DNA of 54,518 nucleotides from an uncultured Prevotellaceae bacterium (GTDB taxonomy: Bacteria; Bacteroidota; Bacteroidia; Bacteroidales; Muribaculaceae): assembly GCA_900319525.1 (NCBI GenBank), contig ONOU01000016.1, positions 1 through 54,518 on the forward strand, in the 5' to 3' direction. Shown piece after piece: positions 30,495 to 38,638 of the stretch (its first letter is position 1; every line of letters begins with the position of its first letter). The position numbers and the translations under genes were made by a program. Under the pieces are notes generated by a model. It was not told the DNA's origin. It worked only from the letters and a program-made list of their open reading frames with translations, and made no database searches.

Positions 30495-31983
30495 AGCCAT
30501 TGTTAACTATTGCATATCCATATTGAAGGCCTCCCGGCACCAGCGTCAAAGCGAGGCCAACAAAGCCCGAAAGGTCGGTCACTTTCTCCTCTCGTGGCGA
30601 CGTGATCCAGTAATAGCCCATCTTTCCTAATTCATAATAATCAAATTCATAACGGAACCCTGCCATGGGCAAATATATCCTATTGCCATTGGGACCGATG
30701 ATCAGGTATCCTGGAGCGACGCCCTCGGGTTGAATGTAAGTCCATTGACATCGGTTAATCAATTCATCCATGTCTTCTCGGCGCGGTGTGCGCCACCTGC
30801 CGCCCCATTGCACACGGGCAATGTCATATTCAGTGCCGCTGTAATCCTCTTGAGATGATACATTCCAGTACATCGAACAACTCTTGTCGTCAATTGATGT
30901 GAGCTTACCAGTAGGATCGCCGTAACCATAATAGCCCCCGGTCATGAACAGGCTGGGACGATCACATCCCACATTGAAGGGCGCCCACAGCACATTCAGC
31001 CCCAAGTCCACTGCAGCATCTTCGTCGATGTCGCCTGGAATGTCATATGACATCTTGGGGAAGGTATATGGGATGCTGTCCTTGATGACAGTGATGTAAT
31101 GAGCCGTATCGGTTGACCAGTAGTTAACAGTGTCCGTCAGGTAATCTGGCAATGTGGGTGCCAATAGCTTTCCCGTGCCCCAAAAATGAGTGCCAATATC
31201 TTTGGTGCCCAATGCGTAGGCCGTCGCCAGGCACACGGTGGTCAACAAGAACATAACAGCCCACTTGAACCAGCGTCGATGGCTTGATGCGGCATGAGCC
31301 AGGGCCTCATGCAGCAATCTCGCATCAGAGGGGCGTTTGTTTCGGTCTGGTTGCTGCAGCAAGCTGATTACACGTTTGAAACGTTGAGGCAATTCCATTT
31401 CCTGCATGATGAATCCCACGGCATATAGGTCGGCACGGCCATCGACAATGACATCTTCTCGCCGCTGCTCGGGAGCCATGTAACGCTCTGTTCCCGCAGG
31501 GGTGCGGAATGCACTCTGGTTGCCGGCCACTGCCAGCCCCAGGTCAATGAGCACCACCCGCTCGTCTGGCGTAATCATGATGTTGGATGGCTTGATGTCG
31601 CGGTGAACGACGTTCATGCGGTGGCAATAGTCAAGCACTTCGCACATCTGTTGCAGCACATTGACTTTTTCTGGCCACTTGTGGTCGCACTCTAACCATC
31701 GCTTGAGCGTGACTCCCTCGACCCATTCCTGCACGATAAACTCTCCGCCACCCAACTGAGGCACTAGCTCCAGCGAAACAAAACCCACGATGCCAGGATG
31801 ACGCAACATCATGCCCAAGTTGAACTCCTTGCGCAGCAGTGCACGCATTACGGGATCATCTTCATGTTCGGGCTTTAGCCCTTTGAGCATCCACCAGCGA
31901 CCGTCGCGCAAGGCTTTTGCAAGGCGATTATATCGACTGTAGCTCCCTTCTTCTATCAAGGTGTCAAACGGTTTTCCCATCAT
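30466..31983 (-). CDS. Membrane Ser/Thr protein kinase with C-terminal FISUMP-type domain
   Basis: About 505 aa. A Hanks-type kinase occupies about 15-220: Lys34 (WWMLKGLKP), Glu53 (RKEFNL), HRDIKPSN at 127-134, DLG at 147-149 in place of DFG, and APE at 170-172. A membrane helix at about 240-258 (WAVMFLLTTVCLATAYALG) puts the rest outside the cytosol. From about 325 a Fib_succ_major/FISUMP-like domain follows (AAVDLGLNVLWAPFNVGC, WGGRWRTPRREDMDEL, YLPMAGFR, GYYWITS, SVRPVLDR). The arrangement suggests an outside-in sensor kinase. The frame begins with a TTG at 31995; ATG 31983 is preferred. It follows the pseudokinase gene by 14 bases. Confidence 0.85.
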   Translation of the reverse strand: MMGKPFDTLIEEGSYSRYNRLAKALRDGRWWMLKGLKPEHEDDPVMRALLRKEFNLGMMLRHPGIVGFVSLELVPQLGGGEFIVQEWVEGVTLKRWLECDHKWPEKVNVLQQMCEVLDYCHRMNVVHRDIKPSNIMITPDERVVLIDLGLAVAGNQSAFRTPAGTERYMAPEQRREDVIVDGRADLYAVGFIMQEMELPQRFKRVISLLQQPDRNKRPSDARLLHEALAHAASSHRRWFKWAVMFLLTTVCLATAYALGTKDIGTHFWGTGKLLAPTLPDYLTDTVNYWSTDTAHYITVIKDSIPYTFPKMSYDIPGDIDEDAAVDLGLNVLWAPFNVGCDRPSLFMTGGYYGYGDPTGKLTSIDDKSCSMYWNVSSQEDYSGTEYDIARVQWGGRWRTPRREDMDELINRCQWTYIQPEGVAPGYLIIGPNGNRIYLPMAGFRYEFDYYELGKMGYYWITSPREEKVTDLSGFVGLALTLVPGGLQYGYAIVNNGFSVRPVLDR

Positions 31984-31997
31984 GCGTCTAGCCAATG

Positions 31998-33455
31998 TTA
32001 TTTATCAAGGACTGGGCGAATAGAAAGACAATGAGTCAATGGCATGACATCATCAATGTTGACAAGGACGGTATCGATATATATCGAATAGGCCTGGCGG
32101 TCAAAGCCATCGGCAGGCGTGCTGCTCCAGTAGTGCCCGATAATCCCAAGGTCATGAGCTCGGTAGCGCAGGCGGTAACCAGCCAATGGAAGGAAAATTT
32201 CTGCCCCATTCGGACCACGAACCTTGTAACCAGGAGGAATACCATGTTGTTTTAAGAGCGTCCACTTACTCTTGAATAAAAGTTCTTTCCACTCCTCGTA
32301 TGTAGGCATTCGCCAACCGCCACCCCATACGCGATGCACAATATCATGTTGAGTGCCGGAAATATCCATCATCGGAGAATCAGAAGGCCAGTACTTATCA
32401 ACAGGAGCAAACCGTCCAACTCCTAAGGTGTCACACCACATGTAAAAACTGCCGAATTGGTTTACATCAGCATCGTCACATCCTAGATTGAATGGCGCCC
32501 ATCGAACGCTTAAGCCTAAATCGATAGCCACATCTTCTGATATCGGTCCTGGCGGATTGAGTTCAATATTGTAATAATAAATTGAAGCACCAGTGAGTGT
32601 CGAGTGAAAAAGGGAGGCACTATCCGTCTCCTTCATCGCAGAAAGACTTACCGTATCGCTGAAGTAAATTCCTGGCAAAGGCAATGAGTCAGCAAATTGG
32701 TTATCTCGTTGCATTGTCACATTGTGACCCATCCAGAAAGCTACAGCAGCAAGCATTGCAATAATAAGGAGAAAAGCTGCTTTAGGCAGCCATTTCCTTG
32801 AATCGCCCCCCGTGATAGCCTTCTTGACTCCATCAATAGTGGTTATCTTCCCATTGCGGCACGCATTAGCAACTGAATTGAGAGACTGTAACCTCAAAAC
32901 GTCGATGATGTCGCCCAATGCCGAAATATCGGCACTAGGATCGCCTTCACATCTGAATGCGACAAGCTTGGCAATGTTATCTTGATGAGTGACAATGACG
33001 CTGGCTTGCGAGAGGTTACAGTGGGTGACCCCCTTGTGGTGGCTGTATTGCAGGGCATCGATGACTTGCTCAAGCAGACGATGGCAAGTTGCTTCATCGG
33101 GTCGTGACTGTATGAACTCACCAAGCGTCATTCCGTCAATATATTCCTCGATGACGCATTCATCGTCAAACAATGGTGTTTGTGTCATCGCTACGGTACG
33201 GGTGATGTTCGGGTGGTTCAATGTCACTACCTGGGCATATAGTTGCCGCAATCGTCGCTGTGCATCGGCGGGGTGCTGACAATCAGGAGCAACACCTGTC
33301 AACGTCCACCATTGACCATAGCGGCGGGCCCGTTTGCTGGAATAACCGTCAAGCGAACAAGGCACATCGCTCACGTCAGTGAACGACGCATTGAGATTGC
33401 TTGCATCTGATTCCTCATAGAATCCACTCCCGCTAGAGTAGTATTCGTCTTGCAT
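31998..33455 (-). CDS. Membrane pseudokinase with C-terminal FISUMP-type domain
   Basis: About 485 aa, with the same plan as the kinase downstream: kinase fold about 45-215, a membrane helix about 226-244 (AAFLLIIAMLAAVAFWMG), then a FISUMP-like domain (VAIDLGLSVRWAPFNLGC, WGGGWRMPTYEEW, FLPLAGYR, GHYWSSTP, SIRPVLDK). The catalytic residues are replaced: the ATP Lys position is Thr (QWWTLTG), HRDxKxxN reads HCNLSQAS (145-152), and DFG reads AFR. It should not catalyse phosphotransfer. The matched domain order and adjacency suggest it pairs with or regulates the active kinase. ATG 33455 is chosen over a TTG at 33461. Confidence 0.85.
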   Translation of the reverse strand: MQDEYYSSGSGFYEESDASNLNASFTDVSDVPCSLDGYSSKRARRYGQWWTLTGVAPDCQHPADAQRRLRQLYAQVVTLNHPNITRTVAMTQTPLFDDECVIEEYIDGMTLGEFIQSRPDEATCHRLLEQVIDALQYSHHKGVTHCNLSQASVIVTHQDNIAKLVAFRCEGDPSADISALGDIIDVLRLQSLNSVANACRNGKITTIDGVKKAITGGDSRKWLPKAAFLLIIAMLAAVAFWMGHNVTMQRDNQFADSLPLPGIYFSDTVSLSAMKETDSASLFHSTLTGASIYYYNIELNPPGPISEDVAIDLGLSVRWAPFNLGCDDADVNQFGSFYMWCDTLGVGRFAPVDKYWPSDSPMMDISGTQHDIVHRVWGGGWRMPTYEEWKELLFKSKWTLLKQHGIPPGYKVRGPNGAEIFLPLAGYRLRYRAHDLGIIGHYWSSTPADGFDRQAYSIYIDTVLVNIDDVMPLTHCLSIRPVLDK

Positions 33456-33463
33456 TATCAATG

Positions 33464-33471
33464 CAAATGTA
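33464..33471 (-). promoter_or_regulatory. -7 element of the pseudokinase-kinase operon
   Basis: TACATTTG on the minus strand, 8 bases before the ATG at 33455, implying a very short leader. Confidence 0.5.
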
Positions 33472-33536
33472 CAAGGATTTTTTAGTACGGCAAAGTGTGT
33501 GCCATGAAAATGTTGTGGCTACTTGTCCATTTTTTT

Positions 33537-33632
33537 CAGATAACATTGACAACCGTCAATGACAACCGGGACAACATTGCTTCATCATCAGTTGTGAATT
33601 GTTGTCTATATGTTGTCCATGTTGTCTGAGAA
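33537..33632. repeat. Palindromic dispersed repeat, copy B (right edge of the island)
   Basis: Same orientation as copy A (24185-24281) and about 88% identical by eye, with the shared inner segment CAGTTGTGAATTGTTGTCTA. Its right end overlaps the last codons of the CobK-CbiD gene (FSDNMDNI), so the repeat has become part of the coding sequence. Confidence 0.8.
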
Positions 33633-35375
33633 GATGGTGCCTTCCTCGGTGATGAGGAGGAGGGTGAGGTGGCCGTTGGGCAATAAGGGGGAGCAGTAGT
33701 GGGTGCAGTGGGTGATGACCACCGAAGCAAAATCCTGTAGTTTTTCTTGGGGGATGCGGTCCCACAGTTCACGGGCTAGGGTGAGGCCGCTCAGGTCGAG
33801 GTCGATGCCTGCCTCGTGGAGCATCTGGGAGATAAACTCCTTGTCCATCGTGGTATGGCGGCTATGGGTGTCGAGGTTGCCCGCGGCGAGTTTCACGGCT
33901 TTACCCAGCATCACGCCCATGGTGACATTCCTGATGGCGAGTTCGCTGGCGATTTTCAATGTCTCGCCGATGTAGTTGCCATATTCCACAAAGGCCTGCT
34001 GCGGCAGGTCGGGGTACAGCGCCTTGACAAAGCGCTCGCTCTTGCCGCCGCTGTTGATGACCACACGGTCGCTGTCCGAAGCCTTGGCTACCTGCATGCA
34101 CTTGCGGATGCTGGCCACAAACGCCTCTTCGCTGAAGGGCTTGACGATGCCGGAAACACCGATGATGCTGATGCCGCCCTCAATGCCCAGGCGCGGATTG
34201 AAAGTGCGACGGGCAATCGTAGCCCCCTCAGGTACGCTGATGGTGATACATACGTTTTCCTTGATGTTGTCGCGCATCATCTGGCGCGGCGCCTTGTTGA
34301 TGGCAGGCTCACCAGGCGGGTAGTCAAAGCCAGGAACGGTGAACCGTCCCACGCCCTCGCCGCCGCGTATCTCGAAGTGGTCGCTGTGTTCGACGCTGGC
34401 GCGTATCTCAATGCCGTTGGTCACGTCGGGGTCGTCGCCCGCCTTCTTGATGACCGAAGCATAACCGTTACCGTAGGTCACTGGCACATGGATGGTTTCG
34501 CCGTCAGGAAGGATAACGGGTACTTCATCAGGCGTCATGCCCGTTGTCAAGCGAATCGTCGCGGCGATGGCGGCCGCTGTGGCGCAAGTGCCCGTGGTCA
34601 GTCCGCTGTGCAGCGGGTAAAACTCAGGCAGCAGCCGTTCCACCGCCCGTCGCAGTCCATAAGGGCCGTTGACGTGTTCAATGGTTACATCAGGTGATGA
34701 TGGATAGTGAGGGCGCTCCACGACAAACGCTTTGATGCCCGCTTGACGTACGGTCTCAATTTTTTCGGCAAAGCCACCGCTCATGCCGCTCTCCTTGGTG
34801 ATGATGGCCTGAGGATGCAGCCGATTGATCAATGCTGTGGTATCATCTTTCTCGTAGTAAACGAGATGGTCGGCGGGAAAACCGGCCTTGAGCGCCAGGT
34901 GTTGTGAATCCTCACGATTGAGGATGCGGAACCAACATTCATGCGCCTGCCAGTAGGGCTTTAACTTGGCGATGGTGTTCACGCCAGTGAGTGCCAACAA
35001 TCTGCTGATACCATGCTCCTCCAACTGCTGTATTGCGTCATCATAGTCGCGGCACCAAACGAGGTCATTGTCGTGAGGCGGAAAGATGCGGTCATAACGG
35101 ATAACGGGCAGACCGATGCGTCGGGCAAGCTCGATCACGTTGCGGTGCAGAGATTCAGCAAACGGGTGAGCCGCATCGACCAGCAAGCGGATGTTATGTT
35201 CGCGGCAAAACGCTTCCATGCCGGGCGTGTCCATTGCTCCCAAAACATGGACCCCATGGGCGAGGTGGATTTCCTGCAAGTTCCCCTTGGTGGAATAGTA
35301 GTAAACGGCGCCCGATTCATCGAGCACCTTAGCCGCCATGCGGCCCTCGGTCGTTCCACCAAACAGCAGTATCAT
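33606..35375 (-). CDS. cbiJD: CobK(CbiJ)-CbiD fusion: precorrin-6A reductase and cobalt-precorrin-5B C1-methyltransferase
   Basis: Two corrin-ring enzymes in one 589-residue chain. Residues 1-245 are CobK/CbiJ: LFGGTTEGR at 4-12, LVDAAHPFAE, and ITKESGMSGGFAEKI. Residues about 255-589 are CbiD: HSGLTTGTCATAAAIAA, AGDDPDVTNGIEI, GVGRFTVPGFDYPPGEPAIN, and VINSGGKSERFVKALYP. CbiD donates the C1 methyl from SAM; CobK reduces the macrocycle with NAD(P)H. The last eight residues are encoded by repeat copy B. It is the last gene of the leftward ring-synthesis operon. Confidence 0.93.
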   Translation of the reverse strand: MILLFGGTTEGRMAAKVLDESGAVYYYSTKGNLQEIHLAHGVHVLGAMDTPGMEAFCREHNIRLLVDAAHPFAESLHRNVIELARRIGLPVIRYDRIFPPHDNDLVWCRDYDDAIQQLEEHGISRLLALTGVNTIAKLKPYWQAHECWFRILNREDSQHLALKAGFPADHLVYYEKDDTTALINRLHPQAIITKESGMSGGFAEKIETVRQAGIKAFVVERPHYPSSPDVTIEHVNGPYGLRRAVERLLPEFYPLHSGLTTGTCATAAAIAATIRLTTGMTPDEVPVILPDGETIHVPVTYGNGYASVIKKAGDDPDVTNGIEIRASVEHSDHFEIRGGEGVGRFTVPGFDYPPGEPAINKAPRQMMRDNIKENVCITISVPEGATIARRTFNPRLGIEGGISIIGVSGIVKPFSEEAFVASIRKCMQVAKASDSDRVVINSGGKSERFVKALYPDLPQQAFVEYGNYIGETLKIASELAIRNVTMGVMLGKAVKLAAGNLDTHSRHTTMDKEFISQMLHEAGIDLDLSGLTLARELWDRIPQEKLQDFASVVITHCTHYCSPLLPNGHLTLLLITEEGTIFSDNMDNI

Positions 35376-35466
35376 TGATTTTAGTTTTTAGTTTTAAGTT
35401 TTTAGTTGTAAGTTTTTAGTTGTAAGTTTTAAGTACAGTTACTATCGCCTTCGATACTCCTAACTG

Positions 35467-37239
35467 TTAACTCCCTTGTCGGAAGAGGTGGGTGAAGTGT
35501 TTATTGTAGAGTTCTGAGAGACCCTTGCGGTTGTCGATGGCCTCGCCGACGACGAGCATTGTGGTGAGGGTGAGGTTATTGTCGTGGACAATCTTGGCCA
35601 GGTCTTTCAACACACCGCGGTAGATGCGCTGGTCGGGCCAAGTGAGGTGATAGCAGGCGGCCACGGGGGTGTTCTCGGGGTACTCCATGAGCAACTCGCG
35701 TTGCACGTCATCCACGATGGCGGCACTCAGGAAGATGCACATGGTGCTCTGGCTGCGAGCCAGCAGGTGCAGCTGCTCTTTCTCGGGCATGGGCGTGCGT
35801 CCCTCGCCACGGGTCAGGATGATGGTCTGGGTGCGTTCGGGAATGGTGAATTGGCTCCTCAGCTCGGCTGCGGCGGCCAGGAACGACGAGATGCCCGGCG
35901 TGATGTGGTAGCGCATATTGTGTTGGTCAAAAAACGCCATCTGCTCCTGTATTGCCCCAAAGATGCACGGGTCGCCCGTGTGCAGGCGCACAATGAATTT
36001 CCCTTGGTCATAGAACTCTTTCATCAAGGCGCACTGTTCCTCCAGGTTCATGCCCGCTGAACTGCGCACGACGGCACCAGGCTTGGCACACAAGGTCAAT
36101 TCGCGTGGCACGAGAGAACCCGCATACAGGATGAGATCGGCGCGCTCGAGCATCTTGCGCCCGCGCACCGACACCAGGTCGGGGTCGCCAGGTCCAGCGC
36201 CCACAATTTCGATAAATCCCTCCTCATCACGCAAGTACTGACGATCGATAGCCAGCGCGACCGTGAAATTCTTCCCTTTGATTTTAGGGACAATCAGTTT
36301 ACCGTTGTTGGAGCCGAGGATCGCCGCTGCTTCGCACACGCTGGGCGTGCCCACGTGCTTGGCTACCGTGTCGCTCGGATTGGGCACCTCGACTGCCGAG
36401 AGTTGCTCGGCTGTGTAGAGCTCTACGGTTTCGCCATAATCCTGTCGCAACATCTCGACGAACGGCTCATCGGCCTTGACATCAATAGTGCAGTAACGGC
36501 AGGCACAAGGCAGAACTCCGGCATGGGCGATGGCCTCGTCCATCTGGTCATAGATGAACTTGTAATCGTCGGGATGATGGGCCAGGCCAAAGCCGATGGC
36601 ACCCACCATGGGCACAAAGTGCAACGATAATATGCCCTCAGGCGCATAGCGGCGATAAGGAGTGACCATGATGAGAAGTTTATATTTCTTGGGGTCGGCC
36701 TCGCTAAGGTCGTTGATGACGGTGACGTGGTCGGGGAGGGTCTTTTCCAGATAGTCGGTGCCCTCGTCGCGCACCTCCATGAACAGTGCCGTCGGCTTGC
36801 GGTCAACGAAGGCAAAAATGCAGGCATTCATGTCATCATCACCAGCGATGGTCCAGTTAAAACGTTTTTCCAGTGTGTCCAATGCCCACAATCCTGCAAT
36901 GTCGCTCTGGGTTGTAATGACAGGGTCGGCTCCCAATGCCGCTGCCACACGGCGCGTCAACTCGTTGGCGCCTCCCACATGGCCAGACAGAACCGAAATG
37001 ACGTGGTTGCCCATGCTGTCCACGCAGATGACTGCCGGGTCGGTGTGCTTGTCATCGATCAAGGGCGCTATTGTGCGCACGCAGATGCCCATGGCACCAA
37101 TAAAGATGAAGGCTTCAAAGTCTTTCCAGCGCTTGGCGACCTCGGCGCGCTTGATAACTGTCGCCTGGAACTCTTGCTGTAGCATGCAGGCCATGTTGCG
37201 GCCTTCCTCGCTGATGGGAATAATGGCTGTTTTTTGCAT
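35467..37239 (-). CDS. cbiGF: CbiG-CobM(CbiF) fusion: cobalt-precorrin-5A hydrolase and precorrin-4 C11-methyltransferase
   Basis: A 590-residue fusion. The CbiG part (1-340) opens the delta-lactone and releases acetaldehyde: FIGAMGICVRTIAPLI, SGHVGGANELTRRVA, and VGTPSVCEAAAIL followed by the K-rich C-terminal strand. The CbiF/CobM part (345-590) is a tetrapyrrole methylase: VGAGPGDPDLVSVRG, ADLILYAGSLVP, RLHTGDPCIFGAIQEQ, ITPGISSFLAAAA, and TMCIFLSA. The two catalyse adjacent steps, so fusion is sensible. The CbiG middle segment (VGAIGFGLAHHPDDYKF) is diverged from the usual GIGCRKG form. Short microrepeats (TTTTAGTTTTAAG type) flank both ends. Confidence 0.92.
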   Translation of the reverse strand: MQKTAIIPISEEGRNMACMLQQEFQATVIKRAEVAKRWKDFEAFIFIGAMGICVRTIAPLIDDKHTDPAVICVDSMGNHVISVLSGHVGGANELTRRVAAALGADPVITTQSDIAGLWALDTLEKRFNWTIAGDDDMNACIFAFVDRKPTALFMEVRDEGTDYLEKTLPDHVTVINDLSEADPKKYKLLIMVTPYRRYAPEGILSLHFVPMVGAIGFGLAHHPDDYKFIYDQMDEAIAHAGVLPCACRYCTIDVKADEPFVEMLRQDYGETVELYTAEQLSAVEVPNPSDTVAKHVGTPSVCEAAAILGSNNGKLIVPKIKGKNFTVALAIDRQYLRDEEGFIEIVGAGPGDPDLVSVRGRKMLERADLILYAGSLVPRELTLCAKPGAVVRSSAGMNLEEQCALMKEFYDQGKFIVRLHTGDPCIFGAIQEQMAFFDQHNMRYHITPGISSFLAAAAELRSQFTIPERTQTIILTRGEGRTPMPEKEQLHLLARSQSTMCIFLSAAIVDDVQRELLMEYPENTPVAACYHLTWPDQRIYRGVLKDLAKIVHDNNLTLTTMLVVGEAIDNRKGLSELYNKHFTHLFRQGS

Positions 37240-37336
37240 TGTATTCAGTTTTTAGTTTTAAGTTGTAAGTTTTAAGTAAGAACACCTTTGTCTCGCTGCA
37301 TCTAGGGCGATACAAATCATCCTAAAAACTAACGAC

Positions 37337-38533
37337 TTAAAACTTTTTTTTGCATTTCAGTATTTCTATCGGGTTATTGTCATTCAGGATGATGCGCGTG
37401 GGCTGGCATTGGGTGAGACCCAACTCCTGGCACGCTTCGTTAAACAGTTGGTGGCTGTCGGTGTGTACCATGGGTGAGGTGACGCTGTTCATCACGATGG
37501 CGCCATCGTCGGTGAGCACTGTCATCACCCGCGCCATGATTTCTTTGAGTTTTCCGCCATGCCCGCCAATAAAGACGGCATCGGGGCGGGGTAGGGCATC
37601 AATATCTGCTTCAAGGAAGTCCCCGATGTGCCGATTGATACCAGGTGCACCGAAGCGCCGACTGTTCTCCTGCATCAATACCTCGCACTCAGGTCTGATC
37701 TCGAAGGCCTCGATATGCAGATGCGGGAATTGCAGCCTCGCCTCGATGGATACGCTGCCCGTGCAGAATCCGATGTCCCACAACACGCTCCTCTGTGGCA
37801 ATTCCAGCGCTTGAAGTGTCAACAGGCGGATGGGAGCCTTGGTAATCATCTTTTCCCGACCATCGAGCAAGGCGAATTCACCCTCGGGGATGCCGAAGTA
37901 TTGCGGCCTGGGGTCATTGCCGACCAGGATAAGGCAGTTAGGGTAGTCAAATGTCTGTTCGCTGGCTTGCTCAAGTGTCCAGGTTGAAATACGCTCCTCG
38001 TTGGGGTTGCCCAAGTGCTCGCCCACATGCATCTCATACCCGTTGTAGCCATATTCCAGCATCCTGCGTGCGATGGCTGCGGGTGTGTGCTCATGGTCGG
38101 TAAGTACGCCGATTTTGCCGGCACGCTCAATAAGAGCCCTGTCAAAATCGGGCCATGGACGTCCGGTCAACGAGACGATGCGCATGTCGTTATAGGGCAT
38201 CACGAGACGATGTGCCAGCAGTTGCAGGGAATTGAACGACGGGAATAGCACAATCTCGGCATCAGGCATCTTGCGCCTGATGGTGTTGGCAAAACCGAAG
38301 AACAAGGGGTCGCCGCTGGCAAAAACAATCACCTCGTCGTGATACTGCTCAAAGACCGCGTCCAGCGGGGTGGTGATGTCGATCCACTCCGCTCCGACCG
38401 GCAAATAGGGAGCGACAAGTCCATAGTGGCGTTTGCCGCCCGAGAAAATGCGCCCTTTACAGATGATGCTGATGACCTCTGGCGGCAAGTAAGGCCGTGG
38501 AGCGTCACTGATGCCTATAACGTAAAACTTCAT
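37337..38533 (-). CDS. cbiET: CbiE-CbiT fusion: precorrin-6B C5,15-methyltransferase (decarboxylating)
   Basis: A 398-residue CobL-type enzyme. The CbiE half methylates C5: VIGISDAPRPYLPPEVISII, FSGGKRHYGL, FASGDPLFFGFA, LTGRPWPDFDRALI and GVLTDHEHTPAAIARRML. The CbiT half, from about 220, methylates C15 and decarboxylates the acetate: LWDIGFCTGSVSIEARLQFP is the SAM-binding loop (FC replaces the more usual AG in DIGAGTGS), and FIGGHGGKLKEIM follows. Located between the CobJ-CbiC and CbiG-CobM genes. The preceding gap holds CTAGA repeats. Confidence 0.93.
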   Translation of the reverse strand: MKFYVIGISDAPRPYLPPEVISIICKGRIFSGGKRHYGLVAPYLPVGAEWIDITTPLDAVFEQYHDEVIVFASGDPLFFGFANTIRRKMPDAEIVLFPSFNSLQLLAHRLVMPYNDMRIVSLTGRPWPDFDRALIERAGKIGVLTDHEHTPAAIARRMLEYGYNGYEMHVGEHLGNPNEERISTWTLEQASEQTFDYPNCLILVGNDPRPQYFGIPEGEFALLDGREKMITKAPIRLLTLQALELPQRSVLWDIGFCTGSVSIEARLQFPHLHIEAFEIRPECEVLMQENSRRFGAPGINRHIGDFLEADIDALPRPDAVFIGGHGGKLKEIMARVMTVLTDDGAIVMNSVTSPMVHTDSHQLFNEACQELGLTQCQPTRIILNDNNPIEILKCKKKF

Positions 38534-38552
38534 TGGTTGCTTAGTTTTAAGT

Positions 38553-38608
38553 TTCTAGTTTCTAGATATTCTAGATGCTCTAGATTATCTAGATGTTCTA
38601 GATGTTTT
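38553..38608. repeat. CTAGA microrepeat cluster
   Basis: Six CTAG(A/T) copies about 10 bp apart in the gap between cbiET and the CobJ-CbiC gene. Confidence 0.8.
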
Positions 38609-38638
38609 AAATCTCTATTAACTATTCACTGTTAATTG

